DNA from: Robbsia betulipollinis
Lineage (GTDB): Bacteria; Pseudomonadota; Gammaproteobacteria; Burkholderiales; Burkholderiaceae
Assembly: GCF_026624755.1 (NCBI RefSeq)
Contig: NZ_JAPMXC010000001.1
Coordinates: forward strand, 2,080,365 to 2,144,364
Direction of reading: 5' to 3'
Length of the DNA: 64,000 nt
Made by a program: the position numbers and the translations under genes. Position 1 is the stretch's first letter, and each line of letters begins with the position of its first letter. The notes under the pieces were generated by a model, which saw only the letters and a program-made list of their open reading frames with translations, was not told the DNA's origin and did not search any database. Below, in pieces: positions 10,371 through 20,288 of the stretch.

Positions 10371-10821
10371 GTCCCGGCTGCCGCCGGCACCGCCCGCGGC
10401 CGCGCCGCCGCGCGCCGTGCCCCGATCGTGTATTCATCGCAAGTCTGCACGCGCCGGCCGATCCTGCGACAATACCCGCCGTCGATCGCGTCGCGCGGGC
10501 CGCCTGCGCGTCCCCGATGCCGCTTTCCGAGCGCAGATAGATGGCGTAACAAATTAAATCGTGAAGGCGGTACGCGCCGTTTGACAGGCGCGGGCCGCTT
10601 GCGCAAACTGCCTTCCAGGCAGGCGGGCCGGCGGCTTCGTTGGCCTGGCGCAAGGCACCATGGACTGCCGCCAGGGGAAAAGCCCTGCGCGGCGCATTTT
10701 CCATCCCGCGTGTGACGGGAATTTTCATTATTATGGCGAATAAGAATGCCAACGTGGCCGGGGGCGGGTTTCTGCCGGGCACCGGCACTTACCACCGGCA
10801 CGGTTCTCGGAGGCAGTAAAA
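10371..10821. other. Non-coding gap before the ferritin-like gene
   Basis: About 450 bp with no gene that can be supported; the open frames here are GC-driven. The first 80 bp are a GC-rich stretch of CCGCC/GCGCC runs. A TTGACA occurs at 10581-10586 with no good -10 at 17 bp, and a TATTAT hexamer at 10729-10734 has no matching -35. Either could contribute to transcription of the downstream gene, without strong support. Confidence 0.4.
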
Positions 10822-11649
10822 GTGCAAACCGACTATGTACCGCCGCTACCGTGGCGGCTCGAAGACATCGATTTCGACGCCATCGATCCGGATCTGGCCG
10901 CGAAAAACGAGGATTTGGTGGTGCTGTTGTGTGCATCGTCGTTCATCGAGAGCGGTTCGGATCTTTACAGCCGCAATCTGTCGACCTATTTCGAGGGCGA
11001 CGAGGAAGTGGCGCAATGGCTCGACGCGCATTGGGAAGTCGAGGAGCTGCAGCACGGGCGGGCGTTGAAGAAGTACATCGCCTGCGCCTGGCCGGACTTC
11101 GACTGGGACAAGGCTTTCAAGCAGTTTTTCGCGGAATACTCGCTGACGTGCAAGATCGAGGACTTCGAAAAAACGCGCGCGCTCGAAATGGCGGCGCGTT
11201 GCGTCGTCGAGACCGGAACCGCGACGCTGTATCGCGCGATCAACGAGTCGTGCGACGAGCCGGTCCTCAAGCAGCTGACCGCGAACATCCGTTCCGACGA
11301 AGTGCGCCACTACAAGCATTTCCTGAATTATTTCAAGAAATACAACGCGGTCGAGCGCAACGGCCGGCTGGCGGTGTTCGGGGCGCTGACGCGACGTTTG
11401 ATGGAAATGCGCAGCGAGGATTCCGATATTGCACTGCGCCACGTGTATGCCGAACGCTACGATCAGGATGCGGTGAAGAGCGAACGTTTCCGCTCGATGA
11501 GCAAGCGGGTCAACGGGCTGGTCAAGCGCAATCTTTCCGCTGACATGTGCATCAAGATGCTGCTCAAGCCGCTCGATCTGCCGATGCGGCTGCAGTCCGG
11601 CATCCAGTTTCCGCTGACGAAAATCACCCAGCATGTCTTTTTCCGCTGA
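10822..11649 (+). CDS. Ferritin-like diiron-carboxylate protein of unknown function
   Basis: Protein of 275 residues with a four-helix ferritin-like pattern and a complete set of diiron ligands: Glu43 (FIESGSDLY), Glu75 and His78 (EELQHGRAL), Glu130 (VVETGTATLY), Glu160 and His163 (SDEVRHYKHF). This E/ExxH/E/ExxH layout is shared with acyl-ACP desaturases and diiron oxygenases. The start is GTG at 10822 with a strong CGGAGGC ribosome site 6-8 bp upstream. The substrate is not known. The FMN-barrel gene 28 bp downstream is probably co-transcribed. Confidence 0.8.
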   Translation: MQTDYVPPLPWRLEDIDFDAIDPDLAAKNEDLVVLLCASSFIESGSDLYSRNLSTYFEGDEEVAQWLDAHWEVEELQHGRALKKYIACAWPDFDWDKAFKQFFAEYSLTCKIEDFEKTRALEMAARCVVETGTATLYRAINESCDEPVLKQLTANIRSDEVRHYKHFLNYFKKYNAVERNGRLAVFGALTRRLMEMRSEDSDIALRHVYAERYDQDAVKSERFRSMSKRVNGLVKRNLSADMCIKMLLKPLDLPMRLQSGIQFPLTKITQHVFFR

Positions 11650-11676
11650 AGCGGCCGAACCGCGCCGACGGCGGCA

Positions 11677-12228
11677 GTGAGCGCCAGCGTGCCGGCTCCG
11701 GATAGGGACGCGGGCGCAACCACGCGCACGTCCCTCGTCTCCCTGGACGATGTCCTGCTGCGCTGGTTCGATGGCGAAGCGGTGACATCCGGCCTTCCGG
11801 ATAAAGGCCGCGCCGGGTTCACCTTATCGCTGACCACCGTCGACGAGCAGGGCTGGCCGCGCACCGCACTTCTTGGCCTTGCCGAGGTCTTTGCGCCGGA
11901 CAGCCGGCATCTGGTCCTGGCGCTCTGGCAGACGTCGCGCAGCAGTCATTGCCTGCGTGCGCGCGGCCGGGCGGTACTGAGCTTCGTGTTCGAGGGGCGT
12001 TTCCACCAGTGGCGGCTGCTTACTCGCCGCAGCGAGGCCCCTGCGCTCGCGGCGGATGCCGGCCATCCCGTGTGCCACCTGATGCGACTCGACGGCGGCG
12101 AGGCGCAGGGCGTGCCGTATGCGACGCTGACTTCCGGAATGCGCTACGCGCTTGCCGACGAGGCGGCGACCCTGGCCCGCTGGCGCGAGCAGATGGGCCG
12201 CATGCGTCAATTCGCAAAAGGGGCGTGA
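11677..12228 (+). CDS. Pyridoxamine 5'-phosphate oxidase-like FMN split-barrel protein
   Basis: Protein of 183 residues with the split-barrel flavin-binding pattern: the TTVDEQGWPRTALLGLAEVF strand pair (about 53-72), the SSHCLRARGRAVLSFVFEG stretch and a C-terminal helix rich in Arg and Met. It probably binds FMN; whether it oxidises pyridoxine phosphate or another compound cannot be told. The start is GTG at 11677, with a short GGCGG before it. It lies 28 bp after the ferritin-like gene, and its stop codon sits inside the terminator stem. Confidence 0.7.
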   Translation: MSASVPAPDRDAGATTRTSLVSLDDVLLRWFDGEAVTSGLPDKGRAGFTLSLTTVDEQGWPRTALLGLAEVFAPDSRHLVLALWQTSRSSHCLRARGRAVLSFVFEGRFHQWRLLTRRSEAPALAADAGHPVCHLMRLDGGEAQGVPYATLTSGMRYALADEAATLARWREQMGRMRQFAKGA

Positions 12229-12255
12229 CCGGCAACCGGTCACGCCCCTTTTTTT
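12220..12255 (+). terminator. Strong rho-independent terminator, probably bidirectional
   Basis: A perfect 13-bp stem (12220-12232 pairing with 12236-12248), a 3-nt CAA loop and seven T residues at 12249-12255. It includes the stop codon of the FMN-barrel gene. On the minus strand the stem is followed by four T, so it may also end rhlE transcripts arriving from 12315. Confidence 0.93.
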
Positions 12256-12314
12256 CCTGGATGCGACGCCGCCCGGCTTGACCGGGTCAGTGCCGCCAGC
12301 GTCCGCCGCTGCTT

Positions 12315-13784
12315 TTACTTCGAACGGTTGCCGTTGCGGCCGGCCGACTGGCTCAGCAGCGCTGCGGGCCGGCCGTCGGCGCCCGCGGGCGCGCCGCCCC
12401 GGGCCGGGGCGGAACGCGGCGTGGCCGGATTGCCGCCACCATTGCCACCATTGCCGCTGCCACCGTTACCACGGCCGCTCGCGGCTGCCGGGCGGCCGCC
12501 GCCATTCCCACCATGATTGCCGCCGCCGCTGCGGCCGTTTTCTCCGCGCGGGGCACCCTGCGGCGCGCGCGGTGCCTGGTTGCGGCCTCCGCCACCCGAG
12601 CGGTCCCCGCGCTTCTGGATCGGTTCCGGCTTGATCGACGGATCCGGTTCGAAGCCCGGCACGATTTCCTTCGGGAAGCTGCGGCCGATGACCTTCTCGA
12701 TATCGATCAGCAACTGTTTCTCGTCGATGCAGACCAGCGACCACGCTTCGCCGGTCGCGCCGGCACGTCCGGTGCGGCCGATACGGTGCACGTAGTCCTC
12801 GGGGACGTTCGGCAGATCGAAGTTGACGACATGGGGCAACTGGTCGATATCGATGCCGCGCGCGGCGATATCGGTGGCGACGAGCACCTGCAGCGTCGCA
12901 TCCTTGAATTCGGACAGCGCACGGGTCCGCGCCGACTGGCTCTTGTTGCCGTGAATCGCCAGCGCCTTGATACCGTCCTTGTCCAGTTGCTCGGCCAGTC
13001 GGTTCGCGCCGTGCTTGGTGCGCGTGAAGACCAGCACCTGAAACCAGTTGTTGTCGCGGATCAGTTTCGTCAACAGTTCGCGCTTGCGCTCCCGGTCCAC
13101 CAGGTAGACGCGCTGGTCGACGGTCTGCGCGGTGGTGTTGCGGCGCGCCACCTCGATGATCTTCGGCGCGTCCAGCAAGCCCGCGGCCAGGCTCTTGATC
13201 TCGTCGGAGAACGTGGCCGAGAAGAGCAGGTTCTGACGCCGCGCCGGCAGCTTCGCCAGCACCTTGCGAATATCGCGGATGAAGCCCATGTCGAGCATCC
13301 GGTCGGCCTCGTCGAGCACGAAGATCTCGATCTGCGACAGGTCGACCGTGCCTTGCTGCATATGGTCGAGGAGCCGGCCGGGCGTGGCGACGAGGATATC
13401 GACACCACGCCGCAACTGGTCGATCTGCGGATGGATGCCCACGCCGCCGAACATCATCATCGACTTCAGCTTCAGATATTTGCCATAGTCGCGCACGCTT
13501 TCCTCGACCTGGGCGGCGAGTTCGCGGGTAGGGGTCAGCACCAGCGCGCGGATCGCCGGCTTGCCGTTGCCCTGGTTGCGTGCCGGCGAGCGCGACAGAC
13601 GCTCGAGCAGCGGCAGGGTGAAGCCGGCGGTCTTGCCGGTGCCCGTCTGGGCGCCCGCGAGCAGGTCGCCCCCTTCGAGGACGACGGGAATGGCCTGCTG
13701 CTGGATCGGCGTAGGCGTTTCATAGCCCAGGTCCGCCACGGCGCGCAGCAGGGGTTCGGATAGTCCGAGTTCGGTAAAAGACAT
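12315..13784 (-). CDS. rhlE: DEAD-box RNA helicase RhlE
   Basis: ATP-dependent RNA helicase of 489 residues acting in RNA turnover, ribosome assembly and cold growth. Motifs in order: Q-motif near 20-30, motif I AQTGTGKT at 45-52, PTRELA near 85-90, TPGR near 134-137, DEAD at 158-161, SAT at 189-191, then [11 protein letters not shown] and [10 protein letters not shown] in the second RecA domain. The last 110 residues are a disordered tail of RGG, GGNGG and proline/alanine repeats, typical of RhlE RNA-contact tails. It is convergent with the FMN-barrel gene across the shared terminator. Confidence 0.95.
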   Translation of the reverse strand: MSFTELGLSEPLLRAVADLGYETPTPIQQQAIPVVLEGGDLLAGAQTGTGKTAGFTLPLLERLSRSPARNQGNGKPAIRALVLTPTRELAAQVEESVRDYGKYLKLKSMMMFGGVGIHPQIDQLRRGVDILVATPGRLLDHMQQGTVDLSQIEIFVLDEADRMLDMGFIRDIRKVLAKLPARRQNLLFSATFSDEIKSLAAGLLDAPKIIEVARRNTTAQTVDQRVYLVDRERKRELLTKLIRDNNWFQVLVFTRTKHGANRLAEQLDKDGIKALAIHGNKSQSARTRALSEFKDATLQVLVATDIAARGIDIDQLPHVVNFDLPNVPEDYVHRIGRTGRAGATGEAWSLVCIDEKQLLIDIEKVIGRSFPKEIVPGFEPDPSIKPEPIQKRGDRSGGGGRNQAPRAPQGAPRGENGRSGGGNHGGNGGGRPAAASGRGNGGSGNGGNGGGNPATPRSAPARGGAPAGADGRPAALLSQSAGRNGNRSK

Positions 13785-14111
13785 GAAATCTCAAGTTTCG
13801 CCAGCCCGTCGCGGGAAACGCGCCAGTCTGAGGCCGGTCGAATGATGGGTCGAATGCCAGGCCACGAAGACTGGATCGCGTGGCCGGCGAAAGGGGACAC
13901 CTGTTGCCGGAAATGGGTGCCGGATGGTACTGCACGGCCAGCCCGCGGTGCTTTCCGGCGGTGCTTTGCGGTACACGGACCGCGAGGGCGCGCACGGCGG
14001 CGGGCGCCGGGTCATGCCGGAACGGCATGTTCCGGCGCGGTCCGCGCAAAAAAAACCGGCCGGTAGCGAAGCATGGAGACTTCGCTGCCGGCCGCCGTGA
14101 CACTCAGCTTA
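13785..14111. other. Gap between the triheme cytochrome gene and rhlE
   Basis: About 327 bp on the path from the cytochrome gene to rhlE (both minus strand). The right end holds the cytochrome terminator at 14048-14094; the rest should contain the rhlE promoter and 5' leader, often long in cold-shock helicase genes. No small gene or clear -35/-10 pair was recognised. Confidence 0.5.
14048..14094 (-). terminator. Rho-independent terminator of the cytochrome c operon
   Basis: On the minus strand a stem of about 15 bp with one mismatch (arms 14080-14094 and 14057-14071, 8-nt loop) is followed by eight T residues (A-run 14048-14055 on the plus strand). It lies 18 bp after the stop of the triheme cytochrome gene. 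Confidence 0.88.
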
Positions 14112-15431
14112 TCAGTCGAGCGGTGCCGAGCGCAACTCATTGACCTGTTGCGGCGAGACCGCCCCGGCGCCATTATCCCAGGCTTTGCGGATATAGGACA
14201 CCACCGCGGCCACTTCGCGGTCCGACAGCGTCTGCGCGAACGGCGGCATGCCATAAGGGCGCGGGTTGCCCGCCGTTACCGGCGGATAGCCGCCGTTAAG
14301 CACCATTCGGATCGGGTTGACCGACGAATGCATCAGAATCGACTGATTCTTCGCAAGCCGCGGGAAATGCGGCAACTGGCCTTCGCCTTTGTCGCCATGG
14401 CATTCCGCGCAACTGGCCCTATAGATTTTCGCGCCGTCCTTGAACAACTGTTCGCCATAGGCCTCGGACACCTCGAACTGCATCGGCTTGGGCGCCGGCT
14501 TTTTCTGCGGGATCGACTTCAGATACAGCGCCATCGCGCGGGCATCGGACGCCGACAGGTACTGCGTGCTGTTGTGCACGACATCGGCCATCGGACCGTA
14601 CACCACACCCTTGTCGGAAACGCCGGTCGTCAGGAACTGCGACAATTCCTCGACGCTCCAGCCGCCGATGCCCAGGTGCGGGTCCGACGTCAGCGACGGC
14701 GCGTACCAGTTCTGGATCGGGATCAGGCCGCCCGAGAAGGCCGAACCGTTGTAGGGCGAACCGAGCGGATTGAGCTGGGTATGGCACATCGCGCAATGGC
14801 CCGCGCCATCCACCAGATACTTGCCCCGGTTCCATTCCGCGGACTGCGCGGTATCGGGCACGTATTCGCCCTTGCGGAAGAACATGATGCGCCAGCCCAG
14901 CAGGATGATCCGCTGGTTGAACGGAAAGGGCATGTCGTTCGCCCGCTGCGGATTGTGGACCGGCTCCAGGGATGTCAGATAGGCGAAAATCGCGTCGGTA
15001 TCGGCGCGCGACATCTTCGTGTAACTGGTGAAGGGGAAGGCCGGGTAGAGATAGCTGCCGTCCTTCGAAACACCGTCGTGCATCGCCCGGTAGAAGTCGT
15101 CGGACGTCCATTTGCCGATGCCGGTCGCATTATCGGGCGTCAGGTTCGGGGTGTACATCGTGCCGAAGGGACTGGGGACCGCGTAATTGCCCGAGAACGG
15201 TTTCGCGCCCCGGGTGGTGTGACAGGCAACGCAATCGCCCATCGCGGCCAGGTACTGGCCGCGCTTGACCAGCGCGTCGGCGTTCACCGGCGTTGCCGGC
15301 GCAGCGTTTTCGCCGCCGTTGCTGCCCGCGTGGGCGACGTCGGTGCCGCTGCCGGGCAGCAGCGACGGCAGGAAACTCGCCGCGCCGATCGCAGCGGCGG
15401 CGCACAGCGCATAGAAGGTCTTGCGTGACAT
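14112..15431 (-). CDS. Triheme cytochrome c, alcohol/aldehyde dehydrogenase electron-transfer subunit type
   Basis: Periplasmic cytochrome of 439 residues with three CXXCH haem sites: Cys67-His71 (CVACH), Cys213-His217 (CAMCH) and Cys341-His345 (CAECH). An N-terminal hydrophobic segment (about 5-25) acts as signal or anchor. The three-haem layout matches the cytochrome subunit of membrane alcohol, gluconate or PaoABC-like aldehyde dehydrogenases, which pass electrons to ubiquinone or an oxidase. A good AAGGAGC ribosome site precedes the start. It is 12 bp downstream of the diheme cytochrome gene. No dehydrogenase subunit is adjacent. Confidence 0.9.
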   Translation of the reverse strand: MSRKTFYALCAAAAIGAASFLPSLLPGSGTDVAHAGSNGGENAAPATPVNADALVKRGQYLAAMGDCVACHTTRGAKPFSGNYAVPSPFGTMYTPNLTPDNATGIGKWTSDDFYRAMHDGVSKDGSYLYPAFPFTSYTKMSRADTDAIFAYLTSLEPVHNPQRANDMPFPFNQRIILLGWRIMFFRKGEYVPDTAQSAEWNRGKYLVDGAGHCAMCHTQLNPLGSPYNGSAFSGGLIPIQNWYAPSLTSDPHLGIGGWSVEELSQFLTTGVSDKGVVYGPMADVVHNSTQYLSASDARAMALYLKSIPQKKPAPKPMQFEVSEAYGEQLFKDGAKIYRASCAECHGDKGEGQLPHFPRLAKNQSILMHSSVNPIRMVLNGGYPPVTAGNPRPYGMPPFAQTLSDREVAAVVSYIRKAWDNGAGAVSPQQVNELRSAPLD

Positions 15432-15443
15432 GGTCTCTGCTCC

Positions 15444-16226
15444 TTAGCGCGGCCTGGCCTGAGCGGCGGGCCGGGCGGCGGCCTGACCGTCGGTCTGACC
15501 GTCGGTCTGACTGCCGCATGCCAGCGGCAGTGCCTCGGCGCTGGCCGGAGCCGGCGACAGATCCCGGGGCACCGGCTGCGCGGAGAGCCATGCGCTGACC
15601 GCACCGATATCGGTATCGCTCAGCTTGAGTGCGACCTGCTGCATGCAGTCCGGCGCGATGGCGTGCCGCACGCCGGTGCGGAACGCGCCCAGCTGCGCGC
15701 TCAGATAGTCGTGCGGCAGGCCGATGATGCCGGGAATCCCCGGCAGGCGGCCCGTAAACGAAGCGGTATGGCAACTGGCGCAGGCGGGAATGCCGCGCGC
15801 GGCGTCGCCCAGCGTCGCCAGCGTGCGGCCCCGTTCCAGTACGGCCGCGGTCGCGACCGCCGTCGCGGGCTTGCCGGCCGGGACGACCGGTTTCTGGGCG
15901 GAGAAATACGCGGCGATTTCGTGCAGGTAGTCGTCGGTCAGATAGGACGTCAGGTAATTCATCGCCGGATACTTGCGGTGTTCGCCGCGAAACGCCTGAA
16001 GCTGATGGAACAGGTAGTCGGGCGGCTGTCCGGCCAGACGCGGAAAATAGGCGCCGTTGCCTTCGCCTTTCGCACCGTGGCAGGCGGCACACCCCATCAT
16101 GCGCGCTGCCATCGTGTCGGGCGCGGGAGTCTGCGCGTGCGCGCCGGAAAGGATGTTCGCGCTACTGAACAGTAACAGCGCCAGCAAGGGGCGAAAGATC
16201 CGTCTGGGGGACACGCGTAACTCCAT
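15444..16226 (-). CDS. Diheme cytochrome c (c4-like)
   Basis: Exported cytochrome of 260 residues with two haem-binding motifs, CAACH (near residue 45) and CASCH (near residue 150), in two related halves, the cytochrome c4 pattern. The start at 16226 was chosen over an upstream in-frame start because it gives a clean signal peptide: MELRVSPRR, then LLALLLFSSANILSG, then Ala-His-Ala before the mature end. The C-terminus has a short repeated DGQTDGQ sequence. It is the first gene of a two-cytochrome unit with the triheme gene. Confidence 0.88.
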   Translation of the reverse strand: MELRVSPRRIFRPLLALLLFSSANILSGAHAQTPAPDTMAARMMGCAACHGAKGEGNGAYFPRLAGQPPDYLFHQLQAFRGEHRKYPAMNYLTSYLTDDYLHEIAAYFSAQKPVVPAGKPATAVATAAVLERGRTLATLGDAARGIPACASCHTASFTGRLPGIPGIIGLPHDYLSAQLGAFRTGVRHAIAPDCMQQVALKLSDTDIGAVSAWLSAQPVPRDLSPAPASAEALPLACGSQTDGQTDGQAAARPAAQARPR

Positions 16227-16456
16227 CTGATTTCGATGATCGACGGGCTTGTGGGGGGTTGCCTGTTTTCCCGCCCGCTTGCTCGATGAGCGGGCGCGAC
16301 GACGCCGCATTCTAACATCCACGCCCGCACCTGCCTATCGGCCTCGGGAATCCCGCGTGGCACCGGTCATCTTACCCGACGCGGGCCTCCGGATCCTGCA
16401 TGCCGAGCGCGATCAATGCGACGACGATGCCATCTTTTCGTGCCCCGCGCCCAAGG

Positions 16457-17122
16457 CTACGCGAGCCGGTACGGGCCGCCTTTCTCGAGTGCCCGCTGGT
16501 AGGCGGGGCGGGCCTGCGCTCGGGCGAGGAAGGCGGCCAGGCGCGGGTGGCCGGCGAAGCCGGCACGCGCGGCGGCGGCCTCGAGCGGGAAGCTCAACTG
16601 CATGTCGGCGCCGCTCAGCGTGTTGTCGACGAACCAGTCGCTGCTTCCCAGCCGCGCTTCGAGATAATCCAGATGCAGTTTCAACTGCGGATCGACGAAG
16701 CCCTGCTGCGCGCCGTTCGCCACTTTCTTCAGGACCGGGCGGATGTAGAAGGGCGCCGGCGTCTGCGCGACCCGGCGAAACGCGAGCTTCAGCAGCAGCA
16801 GCGGCATCAGCGAACCCTCCGCGTAGTGCAGCCAGTAGCGGAAGTCCAGTCGCGCATCGCTGCCGGGCGCGGGCGCAAAGCGCCCCTTGCCGTAACGTTC
16901 GATCAGGTACTCGATGATCAGGCCCGACTCCGCGAGCGTCAGTGCCCCGTCCGTGACGACCGGCGATTTGCCCAGCGGATGCACCGCCTTGAGTTCCGCG
17001 GGTGCCAGCATCGTCGCCGGATCGCGCTGATAGCGCCTGATCTCGTAGGGAACGCCCAGTTCCTCGAGCAGCCAGAGGACGCGCTGGGAGCGAGAATTGT
17101 TCAAATGATGGAGGGTCAGCAT
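16457..17122 (-). CDS. Glutathione S-transferase family protein
   Basis: Protein of 221 residues starting MLTLHHLNNSRSQRVLWLLEE, the thioredoxin-fold N-terminal domain of bacterial GSTs. The glutathione gamma-glutamyl contact motif is seen in LAESGLIIEYL (near 63-73), and the C-terminal all-helical domain follows (FVDNTLSGADMQLSFPLEAA). The start at 17122 removes a non-GST extension in the same frame. The substrate is unknown. It is transcribed away from the aldehyde dehydrogenase, leaving a 296-bp shared upstream region. Confidence 0.9.
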   Translation of the reverse strand: MLTLHHLNNSRSQRVLWLLEELGVPYEIRRYQRDPATMLAPAELKAVHPLGKSPVVTDGALTLAESGLIIEYLIERYGKGRFAPAPGSDARLDFRYWLHYAEGSLMPLLLLKLAFRRVAQTPAPFYIRPVLKKVANGAQQGFVDPQLKLHLDYLEARLGSSDWFVDNTLSGADMQLSFPLEAAAARAGFAGHPRLAAFLARAQARPAYQRALEKGGPYRLA

Positions 17123-17418
17123 GCGCGGGGTCTTCCTGTCGGTCCATGAACTGTGAACGCATTCTGACAGTTCGGCTCGCTTCGCGGCGGTGTTTCTGCT
17201 CCGGACCCATCGTTCCGATCCCCGCGGTGGGGGGGGCCCTGCTGGAAACCACGATTGCGTTTCCGGGGGGATCCGCGGCATAAATACACCCTGGTTTGCC
17301 GATGCGCTCGCAAGCGGACGCGAGGGTGGCTGCGCACGCGCCTCCGCGCCCGTCCGTCATGCCTCGGTACGCCTCGCGGCGCGCATCCGCGCCCGCCCAT
17401 GCGAGAGAGGGAGGACCT

Positions 17419-18939
<1,521 letters not shown>

Positions 18940-19365
18940 ATGGACCGTGCCCCGGTTTCCCCGACACCCGGCCCCGTCGACGAGAAGGCGGTGGCGCGCG
19001 TCGTCGCGACGTCCGCCGCGCTGGAATTGCTCGCCCGCCTGGGCGAAACGCACGGGGCGCTGCTGCTTCATCAGTCCGGAGGCTGCTGCGACGGCAGCGC
19101 GCCGATGTGCTTTCCCGTTTCGGATTTCCTTGTCGGCAGCGCCGACGTGCGGCTGGGCGAGATCGGCGGCGTATCCTTCTACATGGGCGCGGCCCAGTTT
19201 GCCTACTGGGCGCACACGCAATTGATCATCGACATCGTCCCGGGCAACGGCGGCATGTTTTCCGTCGAGCGGCCGACCGGGTGGCGGTTCATCACCCGTT
19301 CCCGGCTGTTCGACGCGCAGGAGGGCGCCTGGCTCGACCGGCACCCCGTGGAAATGGTCGAGTGA
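18940..19365 (+). CDS. DUF779 family protein, partner of aldehyde dehydrogenase
   Basis: Protein of 141 residues containing the DUF779 signatures HQSGGCCDGSAPMCFP (about 43-58) with three conserved cysteines, and IDIVPGNGGMFSVERPTGWRF (about 96-116). No biochemical role is established to my knowledge. Genomically it follows ExaC/AldB-type aldehyde dehydrogenases, and here the stop and start codons directly abut (TGA then ATG). The Gly-Cys-Cys-Asp cluster could bind a metal or protect a thiol; this is inference. Confidence 0.88.
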   Translation: MDRAPVSPTPGPVDEKAVARVVATSAALELLARLGETHGALLLHQSGGCCDGSAPMCFPVSDFLVGSADVRLGEIGGVSFYMGAAQFAYWAHTQLIIDIVPGNGGMFSVERPTGWRFITRSRLFDAQEGAWLDRHPVEMVE

Positions 19366-19390
19366 TGCCGCTGGCGCCGGGCGAGGACGG

Positions 19391-19396
19391 TATAAT
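19391..19396 (+). promoter_or_regulatory. Candidate -10 box for the single-domain response regulator
   Basis: A perfect TATAAT lies 110 bp upstream of the response regulator start. The expected -35 position carries only a GC-rich CCGCTG, so strength is uncertain. Confidence 0.4.
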
Positions 19397-19506
19397 CCCG
19401 TGCTCGCAGTGCGTCGTCCGCCGCACGATGCAGCGATCAATCAGGCAACTCGCCCGTTCGGCGTTTCACGCACGGACGCAAGCGTCGCCGCGCAAGGGAA
19501 AGAACG

Positions 19507-19869
19507 ATGGAACAGAACAATGATCTCCTGGTGGTCGACGACAACGTCGATTCGGCGGAGAGTCTCGCGATGTTGCTGGACCTGTGCGGCTATCCCACGC
19601 GTCTGGCCCACGACGGGCCGACGGCGCTCGATGCGGTCGAGGCCGCGCTGCCGCGCACGGTCATCCTCGACATCAGCATGCCGGGAATGGACGGTTACGA
19701 GGTCGCGCGCCGGTTGCGCGCCCGCTATTCGGCCGAGCAGCTGCAACTCGTGGGCCTTTCCGGCTACGGCGACCAGGAAAGCCATCGTCAGGCGCAGGCG
19801 GCGGGCTTCGATCGCCTGCTGGTCAAGCCCGTGGACGTCGACGCGATCATCGCCGTGCTGAAAAAATAA
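19507..19869 (+). CDS. Stand-alone receiver-domain response regulator
   Basis: Protein of 120 residues made only of a CheY-like receiver domain. Key residues are visible: acidic pair Asp11/Asp12, phospho-acceptor Asp55 in VILDISMPGMDGYE, Ser85 at the switch Thr/Ser position, and Lys107 in LLVKPVD. There is no output domain and no histidine kinase nearby, so it probably acts in a phosphorelay or by protein contact. It is followed immediately by a strong hairpin. Confidence 0.93.
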   Translation: MEQNNDLLVVDDNVDSAESLAMLLDLCGYPTRLAHDGPTALDAVEAALPRTVILDISMPGMDGYEVARRLRARYSAEQLQLVGLSGYGDQESHRQAQAAGFDRLLVKPVDVDAIIAVLKK

Positions 19870-19870
19870 A

Positions 19871-19907
19871 GGGGACGGAGGCCCGCCTCGTGCGGGCCTC
19901 CGTCCCC
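19871..19907. terminator. Bidirectional hairpin terminator
   Basis: A perfect 16-bp inverted repeat (19871-19886 with 19892-19907, 5-nt loop) two bases after the response regulator stop. On the plus strand no T-run follows, but on the minus strand the stem is followed by a TTTATTTTTT tract, so it is best read as the terminator of the small secreted-peptide gene at 19930 while also separating the convergent response regulator. Confidence 0.85.
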
Positions 19908-19929
19908 TATCGGTCCGATCCGTGAAGGA

Positions 19930-20106
19930 TCAGTAGCCCGGGCCGCGATGGTGCATCGGGCCTACCGGGTGACAGCGGCGCTCCGGGTGACCATGCACCC
20001 AGACGCGCTTGCAGACCATGTGGGGGCGCGCCTGCGCGGGGACGGCGGTCAACAGACCGGCGGTCGTGGCAATCGCGCCCAGTGCGACAATCAACTTCTT
20101 CATCAT
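19930..20106 (-). CDS. Small secreted His/Arg-rich peptide of unknown function
   Basis: A 58-residue protein beginning with two consecutive Met codons. Residues 3-26 form a clear signal peptide (two Lys, hydrophobic Leu/Val/Ala core, cleavage after Pro-Ala-Gln-Ala). The predicted mature part is about 32 residues with two cysteines (Cys32, Cys45) in a VCKRVWVHGHPERRC context, then a His/Gly/Pro-rich end HPVGPMHHRGPGY. From memory, short secreted proteins with a similar Cys-Lys-Arg-Val-Trp motif occur in Burkholderiaceae without known function. It has its own terminator (19871-19907) and a plausible GAGAGA ribosome site. A periplasmic or metal-binding role is speculative. Confidence 0.75.
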   Translation of the reverse strand: MMKKLIVALGAIATTAGLLTAVPAQARPHMVCKRVWVHGHPERRCHPVGPMHHRGPGY

Positions 20107-20132
20107 GGATCTCTCGCTTTTTTATAAGATAA

Positions 20133-20148
20133 GGTATGTAAGCATACC
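20133..20148 (-). promoter_or_regulatory. Dyad in the promoter of the small secreted peptide
   Basis: GGTATG-TAAG-CATACC, a perfect 6-bp inverted repeat, lies 27 bp upstream of the small gene. It falls between a possible -35 (TTGTTG) and -10 (TATCTT) read on the minus strand, 16 bp apart, which is where a repressor would act. Both hexamers are imperfect. Confidence 0.35.
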
Positions 20149-20253
20149 AACAAGCTTCGAAGTTGATTCGTCAATTTTGCAATTCCGGCACGCAAACTGT
20201 TACCGCATGTCACGCGGGGGCCGTGCGTGCCCCGCCGCTTCATCTCGCGATCC

Positions 20254-20259
20254 TATAAT
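20254..20259 (+). promoter_or_regulatory. Candidate -10 box for the metallo-beta-lactamase-fold gene
   Basis: Perfect TATAAT 30 bp before the start of the hydrolase gene; no convincing -35 at 16-18 bp. The short distance gives a leader of about 22 nt. Confidence 0.45.
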
Positions 20260-20288
20260 GGGCGATCGTCGAGTCATCGGGAGATTCT

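Noticed and set aside
10581-10586. TTGACA as the promoter of the ferritin-like gene
   Set aside because: The hexamer 17 bp downstream matches TATAAT in only three positions and the gene start is 240 bp away.
12513-13763. Plus-strand open frame opposite rhlE
   Set aside because: RhlE on the minus strand has every DEAD-box motif; the opposite frame has none.
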